The position numbers and the translations under genes were made by a program. Below are positions 7,916 to 15,990 of a DNA stretch of 37,447 nt, one piece after another (position 1 is the stretch's first letter; every line of letters starts with the position of its first letter). Below the pieces are notes generated by a model, which was not told the origin of the DNA, ran no database searches, and saw only the letters and a list, made by a program, of their open reading frames with translations. Source of the DNA: Magnetococcales bacterium (GTDB taxonomy: Bacteria; Pseudomonadota; Magnetococcia; Magnetococcales; JADFWU01); the NCBI GenBank assembly GCA_015234045.1, contig JADFWU010000032.1, positions 1 through 37,447 of the forward strand, in the 5' to 3' direction.

Positions 7916-8895
7916 GCGCTGTATCCCGCTGTTTGTTTCTCAAGAGCGGCAAGCCAACAATCGATACCTTGTGCATTCAATTCCATGTCCATGTTGAGCA
8001 GTGTACGATCTTGTGCTGTTAGTGCGCCGTGCATATGTGTTCGGAGTCCTTCAACAATCCATTGTTTCACCTGCGCTTCAATCCAGCGTCTACGCTGTGG
8101 ACCTGTTTGACCACGCCATTCTGTACGCTCACGCCAACTTTGAATCATTTTCAACTGTGTAATCATGGCATCCCGAACCACGGTATTCCAATTGATCATA
8201 CCAAAATGTGTCAGAAAGAGTTGAGTAGGATTGAGTGCTGAGAGCCGATCAACCGTCTGAATGGCTGTCATTGGGTCAAACTGAATCGGCGTGGTGGCAG
8301 GAAAAATATACGGCCCTTCCAAACCATCAAACGCACGATAGGAGAGTCCAAAAGCATCACCGGTAAAAAGGCCACGGCTGTACGCATCCCAAATACAGAT
8401 ATGATGACGCGCATGGCCGGGCGTATCCAATATGGTCAGTTGACGATCACCCAGCGTGAGCAGGTAACCATCAGGCACCGCAATAACCCGTGACGGATCA
8501 ACCGCCACAACTGAACCGAAATTCTTTTGAAACTGGTCATCACCATACACTACCCTGGTGCCTGCAATCAGTCGGGAAGGATCAACCATATGTTGCGCAC
8601 CCGCTGGATGAACAACCAGTAACGCATTGGGCAGTTTTTCCAACAATGCGCCCGCCCCACCCGCATGATCCAGATGAACATGTGTAACAATCACATAGTC
8701 CACAGTGTTCGGAGAGAGGCCCCGATACTCTAACGCATCCATCAACCGTGGAACGGCGTTAGCATGCCCGGTTTCAATAAACGCCGCACGCCCCATGGAT
8801 TCCATGAGATAACTACCAGTACAACCCGGGCGATGGTAGCCGGTATCAATTAAGGTCAGATCATAGGAAAGATCCTGAAAGTGAGTCGGATTCAT
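7912..8895 (-). CDS. metallo-beta-lactamase-fold hydrolase
   Basis: 327 residues from the preferred ATG. Metal ligands are complete: THVHLDH (H72, H74, D76, H77), GHARHH (H161), the bridging Asp in LFTGDAFG (D180) and the final His in FLTHFG (H230). This is the pattern of the lactonase/glyoxalase-II-like MBL group with two metal ions. The C-terminal 90 residues are helical and basic. An in-frame ATG 60 bp upstream would add a Cys-rich 20-residue extension. I prefer 8895 because AGAAGGAT lies 7 bases upstream of it. It heads the four-gene run (MBL, FAD oxidoreductase, cNMP-binding protein, membrane protein) and overlaps the next gene by four bases. The substrate is unknown. Confidence 0.88.
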   Translation of the reverse strand: MNPTHFQDLSYDLTLIDTGYHRPGCTGSYLMESMGRAAFIETGHANAVPRLMDALEYRGLSPNTVDYVIVTHVHLDHAGGAGALLEKLPNALLVVHPAGAQHMVDPSRLIAGTRVVYGDDQFQKNFGSVVAVDPSRVIAVPDGYLLTLGDRQLTILDTPGHARHHICIWDAYSRGLFTGDAFGLSYRAFDGLEGPYIFPATTPIQFDPMTAIQTVDRLSALNPTQLFLTHFGMINWNTVVRDAMITQLKMIQSWRERTEWRGQTGPQRRRWIEAQVKQWIVEGLRTHMHGALTAQDRTLLNMDMELNAQGIDCWLAALEKQTAGYSA

Positions 8896-9031
8896 AGTAG
8901 ATCCTTCTGAAAAGCCGTTGGTATTGATTGCCCTATCACAACAGTATTGACACACCGATTGCGTGTCTGGATGTCAGTTTACCACGCCTCTCCAAGTTGC
9001 TCATTTTCATAAAATAGCAAACAGGACTATC

Positions 9032-10150
9032 TTATGGCTGATTAATTACAGTATCCCGATCCACTGCTGACCAACCAAAACCACGCGCCACCGCGTTTGA
9101 TACCACTTTTCCATCCGCCAAGGAAAGCCCCAATGCCAAAGAGCGGTCCTGTTGACAGGCCGCTTTCCAACCCAAATCCGCCAACTTTTGAATATAGTCC
9201 ATAGTCGCGTTGGTCAAAGCACGGGTAGCGGTTTCAGGCACCGCGCCGGGCATGTTGGCCACACAGTAGTGAATCACGCCCTCTTCCACATAAACCGGAT
9301 CACTATGGGTGGTGGCGCGGGATGTTTCCAATGAACCGCCTTGATCAATGGCTACATCGACAATCATTGAACCGGGTTTCATTTCCCGCAGCATGGAACG
9401 ATCAATCAAGTGCGGTGCCTTCTCGCCGGTTATCAACACGGAACTGATCACCACATCCGATTGAATCACCCATTCCCGAATTGATTCAGGATCGGAACGC
9501 ACAGCAATGACATTGGCAGACATCATTTCAGTCAACTGAGTCAAACGCTGATTATTTCGATCAAGAATGGTCACCTGAGCACCCAAACCAGCCGCCATGC
9601 GTGCAGCCTGTTCACCAACTACGCCACCGCCGATAATGGTAAACCGTGCAGGAGCAATACCCGGAACGCCACCAACCAACCGTCCTGGCCCACCATGAGG
9701 GCGTGTCATATAATGCGCGGCTTCCTGTACCGCCAACCGCCCAGCGACAACACTCATCGGTGCCAACAGTGGTCGGCGACCATGGTTTCGCACCATTTCA
9801 TAGGCAATGGCCACACACCCTTTATCCATCAGCGCTCTGGTCATGGACTCCGATGCGGCAAAGTGAAAAAAGGTAAACAGTACCTGCCCAGGACGAATCA
9901 TTTCCAACTCACTGTGCTGAGGCTCTTTAACCTTAACAATCAGATCCGCTTTGGCAAAAATTGAAGCTGCACCATCAACCAATTTACCGCCCGCCTGTTG
10001 ATAGGTCGCATCACTAAAGCCACTCCCCAAACCTGCCTTGCGCTCTACTAAAACGGTATGACCCGCCTGTGTAAGCTGCAACACACCAGATGGCTGCATG
10101 CCTACGCGATACTCATCGGGCTTGATCTCACCTACCACACCAATGATCAT
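9032..10150 (-). CDS. ald: alanine dehydrogenase
   Basis: Converts L-alanine and NAD(+) reversibly to pyruvate, ammonia and NADH. The 372 residues match the usual family length. The substrate-site residues Arg15, Lys75 (VKVKEPQ) and His96 (FFHFAAS) fall at the positions known in Mycobacterium tuberculosis Ald. The NAD-binding Rossmann motif is GGGVVG at 174-179, and the catalytic Asp is in VDVAIDQGG (D269). It points the same way as the MBL gene, 136 bp upstream of it. No shared function is evident, and a separate promoter for the MBL operon is possible in that gap. Upstream lies an unusually long AT-rich intergenic region. Confidence 0.95.
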   Translation of the reverse strand: MIIGVVGEIKPDEYRVGMQPSGVLQLTQAGHTVLVERKAGLGSGFSDATYQQAGGKLVDGAASIFAKADLIVKVKEPQHSELEMIRPGQVLFTFFHFAASESMTRALMDKGCVAIAYEMVRNHGRRPLLAPMSVVAGRLAVQEAAHYMTRPHGGPGRLVGGVPGIAPARFTIIGGGVVGEQAARMAAGLGAQVTILDRNNQRLTQLTEMMSANVIAVRSDPESIREWVIQSDVVISSVLITGEKAPHLIDRSMLREMKPGSMIVDVAIDQGGSLETSRATTHSDPVYVEEGVIHYCVANMPGAVPETATRALTNATMDYIQKLADLGWKAACQQDRSLALGLSLADGKVVSNAVARGFGWSAVDRDTVINQP

Positions 10151-10205
10151 TGGCTTATTCCTTACTTTGCACCCAATTCAACACAGATTTTTCACACTGA
10201 AGCGA

Positions 10206-10277
10206 ATCAGTTAGGAGTAATGACGGTACACACTTTGATGCCTGTTTCAACATGGCAACTGCGTAACTCCTATCAGT
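10206..10277 (-). repeat. repeat B, MITE-like element with flanking ATCAGT duplication
   Basis: A 60-bp element (10212-10271) begins TAGGAGTAATGACGG and ends AACTGCGTAACTCCT, so AGGAGT/ACTCCT form terminal inverted repeats. It is flanked on both sides by ATCAGT (10206-10211 and 10272-10277), a candidate target-site duplication. Its inverse matches the element at 15671 over about 45 bases (TTACGCAGTTGCC, GTTGAAACAGGCATCAAAG). Confidence 0.65.
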
Positions 10278-10406
10278 ATAACCATTTCTACAGATAGTCA
10301 CCATTCATCTTTAACGAATCCAACAGCATCTTCTAACAACAGCTTTTTCAAAAGGTCACTTAACCAAACCACTCTCTCCTAACACCTTCCATTAGTTCGA
10401 TATCAT

Positions 10407-10489
10407 ATTGATAGGCGTTACACAGTCATCCGTTGAAACGGGAATGACGGCTATCAAAATTCATTTAACTGCGTAATTCCTAATTGATA
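10407..10489. repeat. repeat B, second MITE-like element with flanking ATTGATA
   Basis: A roughly 69-bp element begins GGCGTTACACAGT and ends AACTGCGTAATTCCTA; the two ends are imperfect inverted repeats of each other and of the other repeat B ends. It is flanked by ATTGATA at 10407-10413 and 10483-10489. The interior contains GTTGAAACGGGAATGACGG, like the GTTGAAACAGG of the other copies. The paired flanking direct repeats in this and the neighbouring copy support mobility. Confidence 0.55.
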
Positions 10490-11045
10490 TAATAGGGTAT
10501 ATCATGCTAGGCACTCGCCTCTGCTTGAACCACACATCAAAAACTACCAATATATATTATAATCAATGATTATAAAAACAATAATTAACCGATTTCACAC
10601 ACTTTCAACAATAAAAATAATTTTATCATACTTTTAATCAATTCAAAATATGGTAAAATTCACATATAGAATGTTTGTATTCATGGGATATTCAATATTA
10701 AGAGCATCTCTAATCCGTTACTCAATTAAACCATCACACATATTACTAATTAATTAAAATTCAACATCATATCTGTCACCCTTTCTACAAAAGGGCTATC
10801 AGTTAATGACATTATAATGAAAAAATAGAGAAAAAACAAAGATCAGCGGCAAAATCAACTTTTTTTCTAGATTTATGCTTATGTTTATGTAACTTGTTTA
10901 TTCGTGCACCTTTTTGAGGGGGAGAGGTTTGCATATCTGTATCATTCTCAAGTCACACCTTCTCCTCTGAATTTTCACACCAATAAATTAGACAGATTTC
11001 GCAGAGGATCTGTTGCGCCTATTCAATAATGAGGGAAAAGGCCAT

Positions 11046-11732
11046 ATGCCAATGCAAAGCACATCACCCATTCCAAAACTGTTTGGTAAATCACCATTTA
11101 AACCATTGCAGGAGCATATGCGGACAGTCACGCAAACTGTCGAATTGCTACCTGCGATTTTAAAAGCCTTATCCAACCAGGATAAGCCGGAAGTAGAGAA
11201 GCTGGTTCAGGAAATCATCACGCTGGAGAACAAGGCCGATGATTTTAAAGATGAGCTGCGCACCTACCTGCATCGGAAGATGTTTCTTCCCGTTGATCGG
11301 CGTGACCTTCTCCAATTGCTGAATGCCCAAGAGGCCATTGTTGATGGCGTTCAGGACATTGCAGGCATTCTACAACGCCGTTTTCTGGTGCCACCTGAGA
11401 ACCTTGAACAGGGCTTGCTTGACCTTGCCAATCGTAGTTTGGAAGTATGCCTCTTTGCAGATAAAACCATCAAAGAGTTGGATTCACTAATTGAACTTGG
11501 CTTTGAAACTCAAGAGCTTGGCAAAATTCTAGGCATGTTAGGGGAACTGTCCGAGCTTGAGTCCGCTGTGGATAAGATGGATTTGGCCCTTGCACAGGAG
11601 CTGTTTGCCACCACAGATCAGCGCGATCCTGTGGACACCTATCTTTGGTATAAAATTATCGAAATGACCAGCAGCGTTGCAGATAATGCCAAACGTGCTG
11701 GTGACCGCATGCGAATGTTCTTCATTCCATAG
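11046..11732 (+). CDS. DUF47 / PhoU-like phosphate transport accessory protein
   Basis: 228 residues, the usual length of the TIGR00153/DUF47 family: helical PhoU-like proteins encoded beside Pit transporters and thought to control them. The motifs seen are ENKADDFKDELRTYLHRKMFLPVDRRDLL near residues 60-90, QEAIVDGVQDIAG, and a C-terminal DNAKRAGDRMRMFF helix. The frame is open further upstream, but ATG at 11046 has GAGGGAAAAG 5-14 bases before it and begins at the family's normal N-terminus (IPKLFGKSPFKPLQEHM). The Pit permease gene follows after 57 bp, so the two form an operon. Confidence 0.93.
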   Translation: MPMQSTSPIPKLFGKSPFKPLQEHMRTVTQTVELLPAILKALSNQDKPEVEKLVQEIITLENKADDFKDELRTYLHRKMFLPVDRRDLLQLLNAQEAIVDGVQDIAGILQRRFLVPPENLEQGLLDLANRSLEVCLFADKTIKELDSLIELGFETQELGKILGMLGELSELESAVDKMDLALAQELFATTDQRDPVDTYLWYKIIEMTSSVADNAKRAGDRMRMFFIP

Positions 11733-11789
11733 CGATTTCGTTTGCCAATTCAGCAGCTAATCCACACTCTCTGATTGAAAAGTAAGACA

Positions 11790-13055
11790 ATGGAAATTAT
11801 TGCAGAACATGGAACACTTCTACTCATTCTTGCCGCTGTTTTTGGGGCATTCATGTGTTGGGGCATCGGTGCAAATGACGTAGCAAACGCCATGGGCACA
11901 TCAGTCGGCTCCGGTGCAATCACTGTACGACAGGCTATCCTGATTGCTGGTGTATTTGAACTGGCTGGTGTGATTCTGGCTGGCGCTCAAGTGACGAAAA
12001 CAATCCGCAAAGGCATCATTGATCCTGGCCTGGTCGCTGATCAACCTGAAATTCTTGCCTATGGCATGATCGCTGCGCTGTTGGCCTCGGCAATTTGGCT
12101 GTTAATAGCAACCGCAAAAGGGTGGCCTGTATCCACATCCCACACCATTGTCGGTGCTATCGTTGGATTTGCCATTGCCGGTATCGGTATGGAAGCGGTC
12201 CATTGGAACGTCATTGGCAATATTGCTGCATCCTGGTTGGTATCACCGTTCCTTGGCGGCCTGTTTGCTTTTCTGCTTATGCACAGCATTCGCTATCTGA
12301 TCCTGATGACCGATGATCCCTATAAGAATGCTTTGAAATGGGCTCCTGTCTATCTCTTTTTGGTAGGCTGGATCATCACCTTGATTTCCCTGTTTAAAGG
12401 ATTGAAACATCTTAAGCTGGATATCAATTTTCAAGACAGCATGATCATTGCCGCCTTGGTTGGCCTTGCTGTAGCTATTATCGGTCGTATCATGATTGCA
12501 CGGCTGAAGTTTGATGAAGAAGAAGCCAAAAAATCCCGCTTTTACAAAGTAGAACAATCCTTCATTCCCATGATGATCTTTACCGCTTGCGCCATGGCTT
12601 TTGCTCATGGTTCCAACGATGTCGCTAACGGTATCGGACCTCTTTCTGCGGTCTACTCCATTGTCACATCGGGTGGTGCTGTCGCTCAGAAAGCCTCTGT
12701 ACCGGTTTGGATTCTAGTTATGGGTGGCGTTGGCATTCTGATCGGTCTGGCAACACTGGGCTATAAGGTCATGCAAACCATTGGGCACAAAATCACTAAA
12801 TTGACACCAACCCGTGGTTTCTCTGCTACCTTGGCCGCTGCTATCACCGTTGTCATGGCATCCAGCACAGGCTTACCCGTCTCAACCACTCATATTGCCG
12901 TTGGCTCTGTCATGGGTGTTGGTCTTGCTAGAAGTGTGGAATCAATTGACCTGCGCGTTGTCGGAAATATTGTTCTTTCCTGGCTGATCACACTGCCAAC
13001 TGGTGCAGTATTAGCGATAATTATCTTCCATGCTCTAAAAGCCTCTTTTGGTTGA
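11790..13055 (+). CDS. pit: Pit-family inorganic phosphate transporter
   Basis: Inner-membrane permease of the PiT family (low-affinity phosphate uptake coupled to H+ or Na+). It has 421 residues with about ten membrane helices. The two internally duplicated signatures are GANDVANAMGTSVGSG near residue 28 and HGSNDVANGIGP near residue 272, each ending a transmembrane segment; the Asn and Asp in each bind the ion and phosphate. PVSTSHTIVGAI and PVSTTHIAVGSV are the matching second half of each repeat. The frame also has a TTG at 11775, but ATG at 11790 gives a natural N-terminus. It is cotranscribed with the DUF47 gene. A perfect 9-bp hairpin lies about 50 bp after the stop. Confidence 0.95.
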   Translation: MEIIAEHGTLLLILAAVFGAFMCWGIGANDVANAMGTSVGSGAITVRQAILIAGVFELAGVILAGAQVTKTIRKGIIDPGLVADQPEILAYGMIAALLASAIWLLIATAKGWPVSTSHTIVGAIVGFAIAGIGMEAVHWNVIGNIAASWLVSPFLGGLFAFLLMHSIRYLILMTDDPYKNALKWAPVYLFLVGWIITLISLFKGLKHLKLDINFQDSMIIAALVGLAVAIIGRIMIARLKFDEEEAKKSRFYKVEQSFIPMMIFTACAMAFAHGSNDVANGIGPLSAVYSIVTSGGAVAQKASVPVWILVMGGVGILIGLATLGYKVMQTIGHKITKLTPTRGFSATLAAAITVVMASSTGLPVSTTHIAVGSVMGVGLARSVESIDLRVVGNIVLSWLITLPTGAVLAIIIFHALKASFG

Positions 13056-13103
13056 TTTGGCTAGCTATTAGAATGCACACTTCTGGATAATTAAGTTTAG
13101 AAT

Positions 13104-13133
13104 GGCGGGTAGCGTTGCAAAGCACTACCCGCC
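13104..13133. terminator. hairpin after pit
   Basis: GGCGGGTAG (13104-13112) pairs perfectly with CTACCCGCC (13125-13133) around a 12-nt loop. There is no T-run, so this would be an imperfect intrinsic terminator or a transcript-end stabiliser. It separates pit from the pstS-like gene. Confidence 0.5.
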
Positions 13134-13186
13134 TACTACATAATACGGATACTGATTTCCACGACCCTCGGTAAGCGGGATAGTCC

Positions 13187-14206
13187 ATGAATATCCGGTC
13201 AAGCACATCTTATCCTGCGCCTAGCTGGGTATGGTGCCCACACCTTCATATAGTGGTGGTGACATTCATACTCAGTATGATACTGAGTATGAATGGAAAT
13301 ACTGAAGAAGCATCCACACCTCAAACCACAAATCCTGCTGCTATCCAGACTGTTGTACCAACTGTTATCCGAACCGTAGGTTCTGAAACAATGGTTAAGC
13401 TGGCCACAGCCTGGGCACGCGCTTATTCAGAGAAAAATACCCAAGAAAATCAAGACAGCAATAAACAAAATATTGTTATTCAGGTTCAGGGCGGTGGTAC
13501 AGCCAACGGTTTTGCCGCCTTACTGGATGGGCATGCAGAAATAGTCAATGCCAGCCAACCGCTTAATTTAAGAGAGATCAGGATCGCACAGACACGGCTC
13601 ATTGAACCTGTACGCTATCTGGTTGGACATGACGCGCTGATTGCTATCATCATTCATCCAAGCAATCCTCTCTCCAAAATATCACTGATGCAATTGGCTG
13701 AGATCTTCGGTGAAGATGGACGGGTGCACGGATGGTATCAACTGGGCATTAATTTTCCGGCCTGTAACAACCATATGATTGAGCCTATTATCCGGCAAAA
13801 CAGTTCCGGCACCTACTCCTATTTTCGGGAAACCGTACTGGGCGAAAAACTGGACTACAAGCATGGTGTTGAAGCGCTTAAAACACCTGATGAAATTATT
13901 GACCGCATTGCATCTGCACCCTGCGCCATCGGCTATGGCAGCGCCACACATATTAATGACAGTGTCAAAACAGCGTGTGTCTACTCTGAAGAAAGTAAAC
14001 TATGCTTTACACCTGAAGATACCACCACGGAAAATGGAAAACATCCTCTGCTCAGGCCGCTCTATAACTATACCAATGGCGTTGCATCGGGTGAGATTAA
14101 ACGATATCTGGACTGGATATTGAGTGATGAGGGACAGTGTATTGCGGTTGATAACGGCTATGCAGCCATGCGGGAAGTCGATTGTGAAACAAAACAGCCG
14201 GAATAG
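13187..14206 (+). CDS. PstS-like phosphate-binding periplasmic protein (orphan)
   Basis: 339 residues. A hydrophobic stretch near residues 21-36 (HIVVVTFILSMILSM) after a short N-terminus acts as signal peptide or membrane anchor. Then come VGSETMVKLATAWARAY, IQVQGGGTANGFAALL and AEIVNASQPL, the conserved start of PBP_like/PstS phosphate-binding proteins. RQNSSGTYSYFRE is the phosphate-loop-like motif of the second lobe. No pstC, pstA, pstB, phoB or phoR is nearby, so the transporter partner is elsewhere, or the protein acts in sensing or binding alone. It lies 131 bp after pit. The stop codon TAG forms the exact loop of a strong hairpin. Confidence 0.88.
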   Translation: MNIRSSTSYPAPSWVWCPHLHIVVVTFILSMILSMNGNTEEASTPQTTNPAAIQTVVPTVIRTVGSETMVKLATAWARAYSEKNTQENQDSNKQNIVIQVQGGGTANGFAALLDGHAEIVNASQPLNLREIRIAQTRLIEPVRYLVGHDALIAIIIHPSNPLSKISLMQLAEIFGEDGRVHGWYQLGINFPACNNHMIEPIIRQNSSGTYSYFRETVLGEKLDYKHGVEALKTPDEIIDRIASAPCAIGYGSATHINDSVKTACVYSEESKLCFTPEDTTTENGKHPLLRPLYNYTNGVASGEIKRYLDWILSDEGQCIAVDNGYAAMREVDCETKQPE

Positions 14207-14217
14207 TTCCGGCTGTT
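14193..14217. terminator. bidirectional terminator overlapping the pstS-like stop codon
   Basis: AACAGCCGGAA and TTCCGGCTGTT form a perfect 11-bp stem whose 3-nt loop is the TAG stop codon. On the minus strand the stem is followed by TTGTTTC, so it can end the small minus-strand gene. On the plus strand the tail is CTTAC, which is weaker. It serves two convergent genes. Confidence 0.75.
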
Positions 14218-14241
14218 CTTACATCTAACTCAACTGATTTA

Positions 14242-14379
14242 TCAGCTATTTACAAGCATGAGCAGTACAAATGCAATCACAGGCACGCCTACTAGACTGA
14301 TCACTCCAAGTAGTGGCTTGAGATTACGCGACTGAGATGCTTCCATATCACTAAGCATTGCTGCTTCAATTGTCGTCAT
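14242..14379 (-). CDS. 45-residue single-span membrane peptide
   Basis: A short gene with a polar, acidic N-terminus (MTTIEAAMLSDMEASQSRN), then one membrane helix (residues about 24-43, LGVISLVGVPVIAFVLLMLV), ending NS. The frame is open to 14523, but the ATG at 14379 has AGGAG at a 7-nt spacing, and upstream residues look non-coding. The expected orientation is N-in, since Arg18 and Lys21 lie before the helix. It resembles small accessory subunits of membrane complexes, but I recognise no family. It converges on the pstS-like gene and shares its terminator. The good ribosome binding site and terminator argue that it is real. Confidence 0.65.
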   Translation of the reverse strand: MTTIEAAMLSDMEASQSRNLKPLLGVISLVGVPVIAFVLLMLVNS

Positions 14380-14788
14380 TTGTGTTCTCCTAAAGAAAAA
14401 TCTGATTTCCCCCTCACTTCGGTTCTTAATCAGGTCTGGTTGCAGTTTCAATGCCAATCCACAATCAAACTTTACACAAAAAATAACATAAAAGACACAC
14501 AACTTCATTATATTTTCACACAATCGTCACAAACAAGCAACAGTGTCTTGATTTAGAAGTAGTAAAATTTGTCACTTTGCCATGAATTGAATCTTCTATT
14601 GGCTTTTTATTGAGAAATATTCTCGTTTTCATAATACCCTACCCACTCCGATTTCCATACAGATATTAATTCCACCAATAAATCACTTGATGGCATCCAG
14701 ACTTTCCAGCATCATCTTTATTGGGTACAGTAATTTTAATTATCCATGCACAAGGTTCAAACCAAATGATCAATAGTGAGGCATGAAT
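14380..14788. other. 409-bp divergent intergenic region
   Basis: Separates the small membrane peptide (minus) from the SDR gene (plus). I see no further gene, no repeat A or B copy and no strong palindrome. AGGAG at 14387-14391 (minus strand) is the ribosome binding site of the small peptide. It is AT-rich, as expected for a region with two promoters. Confidence 0.5.
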
Positions 14789-15670
14789 ATGGTTCTTGTA
14801 ACCGGTGCAACCGGCTATGTCGGCTCGTCGATCATTCCCCTTTTGCTGAAGCAAGGCCGTACCGTTCGTGGCCTTGTTCGCAATCCTTCTCGCAAAAAAG
14901 ATCCAAACTTTCCAGATATTGAACTGGTATCAGGCTCTATAACCAATCCAAATGACTTGGCTTCCGCCATGGAAGGTGTCACGGAAGTGATCCACTTGGT
15001 AGGCATTCTTCTGGAACAAGGCAACGCCACCTTTGAACAAGTCCATCATCAAGGCACTGCCCATGTTGTTGAAGCCGCTAAAGCCGCTGGTGTTAAACGC
15101 TTCATCCACATGAGTGCCCTGGGCACACGCAATCACGCTGACAGCCAATACCACCAAACCAAATACCGCGCTGAACAGTGTGTTGAAGGCTCTGGCCTGG
15201 ATTACACAATCTTTCGCCCCTCGGTGATCTTTGGACCGTTGGATGATTTTGTTAATCAGTTTGCAACCATCATCAAACGCTCACCCATCGTACCTATTCT
15301 CGGTGATGGTAAAGCCCGTATGCAGCCGGTATGGATTGAAGACGTGGCATTCTGCTTCGCTGCTGCGTTGGATAGCCCGGAAACCATCAGCAAGACCTTT
15401 GAGATGGGCGGACCCACGGCCATGACCTTTGAGGAAATTATTGATGCGATCAAAACAGCACTCGGACGGCGGCGGTTTTCGCTGAAAATGCCTTTTTCAT
15501 TGCTGCGTATGGAAGCGGCTGTTTTTGAAAAGGTACTGCCAAAGCCACCTTTTACACAGGATCAATTGATTATGGCTCAAGAAGATAATGTGGCGAAGGA
15601 CAGTGCAGTCTGGGCAGTATTTGATCGACAACCGCGCGATTTTTCAGACGGGATCAGGGACTTTTTATAG
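14789..15670 (+). CDS. NAD(P)-binding atypical SDR, NDUFA9-like
   Basis: 293 residues. The N-terminal Rossmann motif is VTGATGYVGSS; HLVGILLE and the YHQTK (YxxxK) catalytic pair follow, then FRPSVIFGP, typical of the atypical SDR group related to the complex I accessory subunit NDUFA9. Bacterial members are often annotated as complex I NDUFA9 family or NAD-dependent epimerases. They bind NAD(P)H and probably act on quinone- or lipid-like substrates. There are two ATGs six bases apart. I prefer the second because GAGG lies 7 bases before it and only 1 base before the first. It is monocistronic. A repeat B element begins directly at its stop codon. Confidence 0.88.
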   Translation: MVLVTGATGYVGSSIIPLLLKQGRTVRGLVRNPSRKKDPNFPDIELVSGSITNPNDLASAMEGVTEVIHLVGILLEQGNATFEQVHHQGTAHVVEAAKAAGVKRFIHMSALGTRNHADSQYHQTKYRAEQCVEGSGLDYTIFRPSVIFGPLDDFVNQFATIIKRSPIVPILGDGKARMQPVWIEDVAFCFAAALDSPETISKTFEMGGPTAMTFEEIIDAIKTALGRRRFSLKMPFSLLRMEAAVFEKVLPKPPFTQDQLIMAQEDNVAKDSAVWAVFDRQPRDFSDGIRDFL

Positions 15671-15729
15671 GATTAGGGGTTACGCAGTTGCCGGTTGAAA
15701 CAGGCATCAAAGCGTGTAGTGTCATTCCT
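15671..15729 (+). repeat. repeat B, copy abutting the SDR stop codon
   Basis: Begins GATTAGGGGTTACGCAGTTG and contains GTTGAAACAGGCATCAAAG and GTCATTCCT. It matches the inverse of the 10206-10277 element over about 45 bases. The stop codon of the SDR gene is immediately before it, so the element may have inserted at the very end of the gene. No clear flanking duplication is visible. Confidence 0.65.
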
Positions 15730-15741
15730 TTGGATCGAGCA

Positions 15742-15781
15742 GAGATAGGGGCAGGAAAAGAACGAATCCCGCTCCTATCTC
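15742..15781. terminator. inverted repeat between convergent SDR and ccoQ genes
   Basis: GAGATAGG (15742-15749) pairs with CCTATCTC (15774-15781), extended by three more pairs (one G-T), around an 18-nt loop. It lies between two convergent genes, 15 bp after the ccoQ stop on the minus strand. There is no T-run on either side, so terminator function is likely from position only. Confidence 0.4.
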
Positions 15782-15796
15782 GGTTACTACTCGTGC

Positions 15797-15964
15797 CTAC
15801 TTCCCTTCATCCAACTCGCCATCATCCATAATCATCTTTCCCGCCTCTTCATACCGATCCTTGTTACCCGGCCAATATGCCCAAATAACAATCCCAATAA
15901 AAAACAGAAAAAACCAGATCAACGAAAACTCTTTGGAAAACAAAAGGACATCATTAAAAGTCAT
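15797..15964 (-). CDS. ccoQ: cbb3-type cytochrome oxidase subunit CcoQ (FixQ)
   Basis: A 55-residue gene: MTFNDVLLFSKEFSLIWFF at the start, a single membrane helix (about residues 14-31), then WAYWPGNKDRYEEAGKMIMD and an acidic tail. The helix followed by a Trp/Pro turn and a charged KDRYEEA segment is the FixQ/CcoQ signature. CcoQ stabilises the CcoNOP complex. The usual place for ccoQ is between ccoO and ccoP. Here that gap is only 63 bp and empty, and ccoQ is the third gene of the divergent ccoG-ccoH-ccoQ run, 26 bp after ccoH. The identification rests on size, topology, motif and context. Confidence 0.82.
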   Translation of the reverse strand: MTFNDVLLFSKEFSLIWFFLFFIGIVIWAYWPGNKDRYEEAGKMIMDDGELDEGK

Positions 15965-15990
15965 AATCCCATCCACTCCTGAATAACCTA

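Larger units (their letters stand above)
10151..11045. other. 895-bp AT-rich divergent intergenic region
   Basis: Lies between divergent ald and the phosphate-transport genes. No credible coding frame is present: the longest have fewer than 30 codons and no ribosome binding site. It holds two repeat B elements near its left side. The middle (about 10540-10760) is very AT-rich, with many AATTA/TTAAT runs that would bend and melt easily. A TATAAT at 10813-10818 has no good -35 partner. CTGTCAC (10773-10779) and ATGACAT (10806-10812) recall PhoB half-sites but do not have the tandem 11-bp spacing of a Pho box. The promoters of both flanking operons must be here. Confidence 0.6.

Noticed and set aside
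10770-10815. Possible Pho box upstream of the phosphate genes
   Set aside because: The two half-site-like words face each other and lack the tandem 11-bp spacing of PhoB sites.
12243-12608. 121-codon minus-strand frame within pit
   Set aside because: Antisense to conserved Pit transmembrane repeats; no ribosome binding site or family match.
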